Of a stretch of DNA of 64,000 nt, positions 63,543-64,000 are shown piece after piece (within the stretch, counting starts at the first letter, position 1; each line of letters starts with the position of its first letter). The notes under the pieces were generated by a model. The model saw nothing but the letters and a program-made list of their open reading frames with translations. It ran no database searches and had not been told where the DNA came from. Made by a program: the position numbers and the translations under genes. Origin of the DNA: Klebsiella quasivariicola (GTDB taxonomy: Bacteria > Pseudomonadota > Gammaproteobacteria > Enterobacterales > Enterobacteriaceae); the NCBI RefSeq assembly GCF_002269255.1, contig NZ_CP022823.1, forward strand, positions 1,302,001 through 1,366,000, in the 5' to 3' direction.

Positions 63543-64000
63543 TACGGATGGCCGGGGAGCTTTAACCGGGCATTATCCAGCTGTTTATCGGCGCGAAACT
63601 TGAAAAAGGGCAGGGTCGTTTCCTGCGGTTGTTCAAGCTCATGCGGGAGCACGGCCGGATAATCCTCCGCCAGGGCCAGCGTTTGCTGCTGCTGGCGCTC
63701 CTTCTCTGACAAATAGCCGACAAGGCTAATCTGATATTTGCGGATGTTTTCCACGTAGGCGTAGGCCTCATGGCCGCGGGCATAGCCGTATTTAAGTTTG
63801 CTGTAATAAGGCTTCTGGCTCAGCAACGGTAAACGCAGCTTAACGTCCGCCCAGCTGTTAGGGTTGCCTTTCTGTTTGCGGGTGAGCGCCATGGCGTCCA
63901 GCATATGGGCATAGCCCATATTGTAAGCGGCCAGCGCAAACCAGATGCGTTCGTCTTTCGGGATCGAATCCGGGACTTTATCCATCATATCCTGCAGGTA
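63539..64000 (-). CDS. mltF: Membrane-bound lytic transglycosylase MltF, C-terminal part
   Basis: The frame is open to the right edge, so the visible 153 residues are the C-terminal end. They include ERIWFALAAYNMGYAHMLDAMAL, the Slt-type lysozyme-like fold around the active-site region, and WADVKLRLPLLSQKPYYSKL. The catalytic Glu and the N-terminal solute-binding domain lie outside the window. It cleaves peptidoglycan at the outer membrane inner leaflet. Order tadA-mltF is as in E. coli. Confidence 0.93.
   Translation of the reverse strand, partial: YLQDMMDKVPDSIPKDERIWFALAAYNMGYAHMLDAMALTRKQKGNPNSWADVKLRLPLLSQKPYYSKLKYGYARGHEAYAYVENIRKYQISLVGYLSEKERQQQQTLALAEDYPAVLPHELEQPQETTLPFFKFRADKQLDNARLKLPGHPY

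Overview
The window is a chromosomal segment of an enterobacterium, most likely Klebsiella (K. pneumoniae complex). The evidence is a gene order that follows the E. coli yfiB-to-mltF arc almost gene for gene, proteins that are near matches to the E. coli ones as I remember them, and 16S variable regions of the Klebsiella type. The GC content is high outside the rRNA operon and parts of the prophage.

Region 1 (1 to about 15,500) is the right-hand part of a P2/186-type prophage that continues off the left edge. On the minus strand lie the head genes X-L-M-N-O. On the plus strand lie P, an extra ATPase-only relative of P, and Q. Next come a 186/P2-type cos site, a LexA-controlled pair (small ORF plus dinI-like), the replication gene A, a run of small early genes ending in fil, cII and a cox/apl-type gene, and then the divergent lysogeny side: a CI-type repressor with two DNA-binding domains, a small secreted-protein gene, and the integrase. 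Every morphogenesis gene visible is full length, and the protease triad of gpO is present, so this part looks functional.

Region 2 (15,500 to 30,550) is host backbone. It holds a DUF2946/PepSY pair behind a perfect 7-1-7 palindrome; the yfiR-dgcN-yfiB c-di-GMP control genes; aroF-tyrA with TyrR boxes; a lactonase-like gene that I do not recall from this site in E. coli; pheLA with its attenuator; raiA; bamD; rluD-pgeF; and clpB with a heat-shock promoter.

Region 3 (30,550 to 36,420) is an rRNA operon (16S, tRNA-Glu, 23S, 5S) with two promoters and boxA sites. A 120-bp ERIC-like element sits in the 23S-5S spacer, and a REP pair follows the terminators.

Region 4 (36,420 to 64,000) holds kgtP, yfiM, pssA, patZ, tapT, trxC, yfiF, ung, grcA, srmB, trmN6, nadB, the rseD-rpoE-rseABC envelope stress operon, lepA-lepB, rnc-era-recO, pdxJ-acpS, yfhL, yfhH, pgpC, tadA and part of mltF. 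Between yfhL and yfhH lies a toxin-antitoxin module bounded by a 50-bp direct repeat that duplicates the 3' end of yfhH.

The items most worth a second look are the tandem-domain phage repressor and its paired operator, the ATPase-only terminase paralogue, the repeat-bounded toxin-antitoxin insertion, the ERIC-like element inside the rRNA operon, and the unassigned secreted-protein gene between cI and int. Function calls rest on recalled family features; no database search was run.
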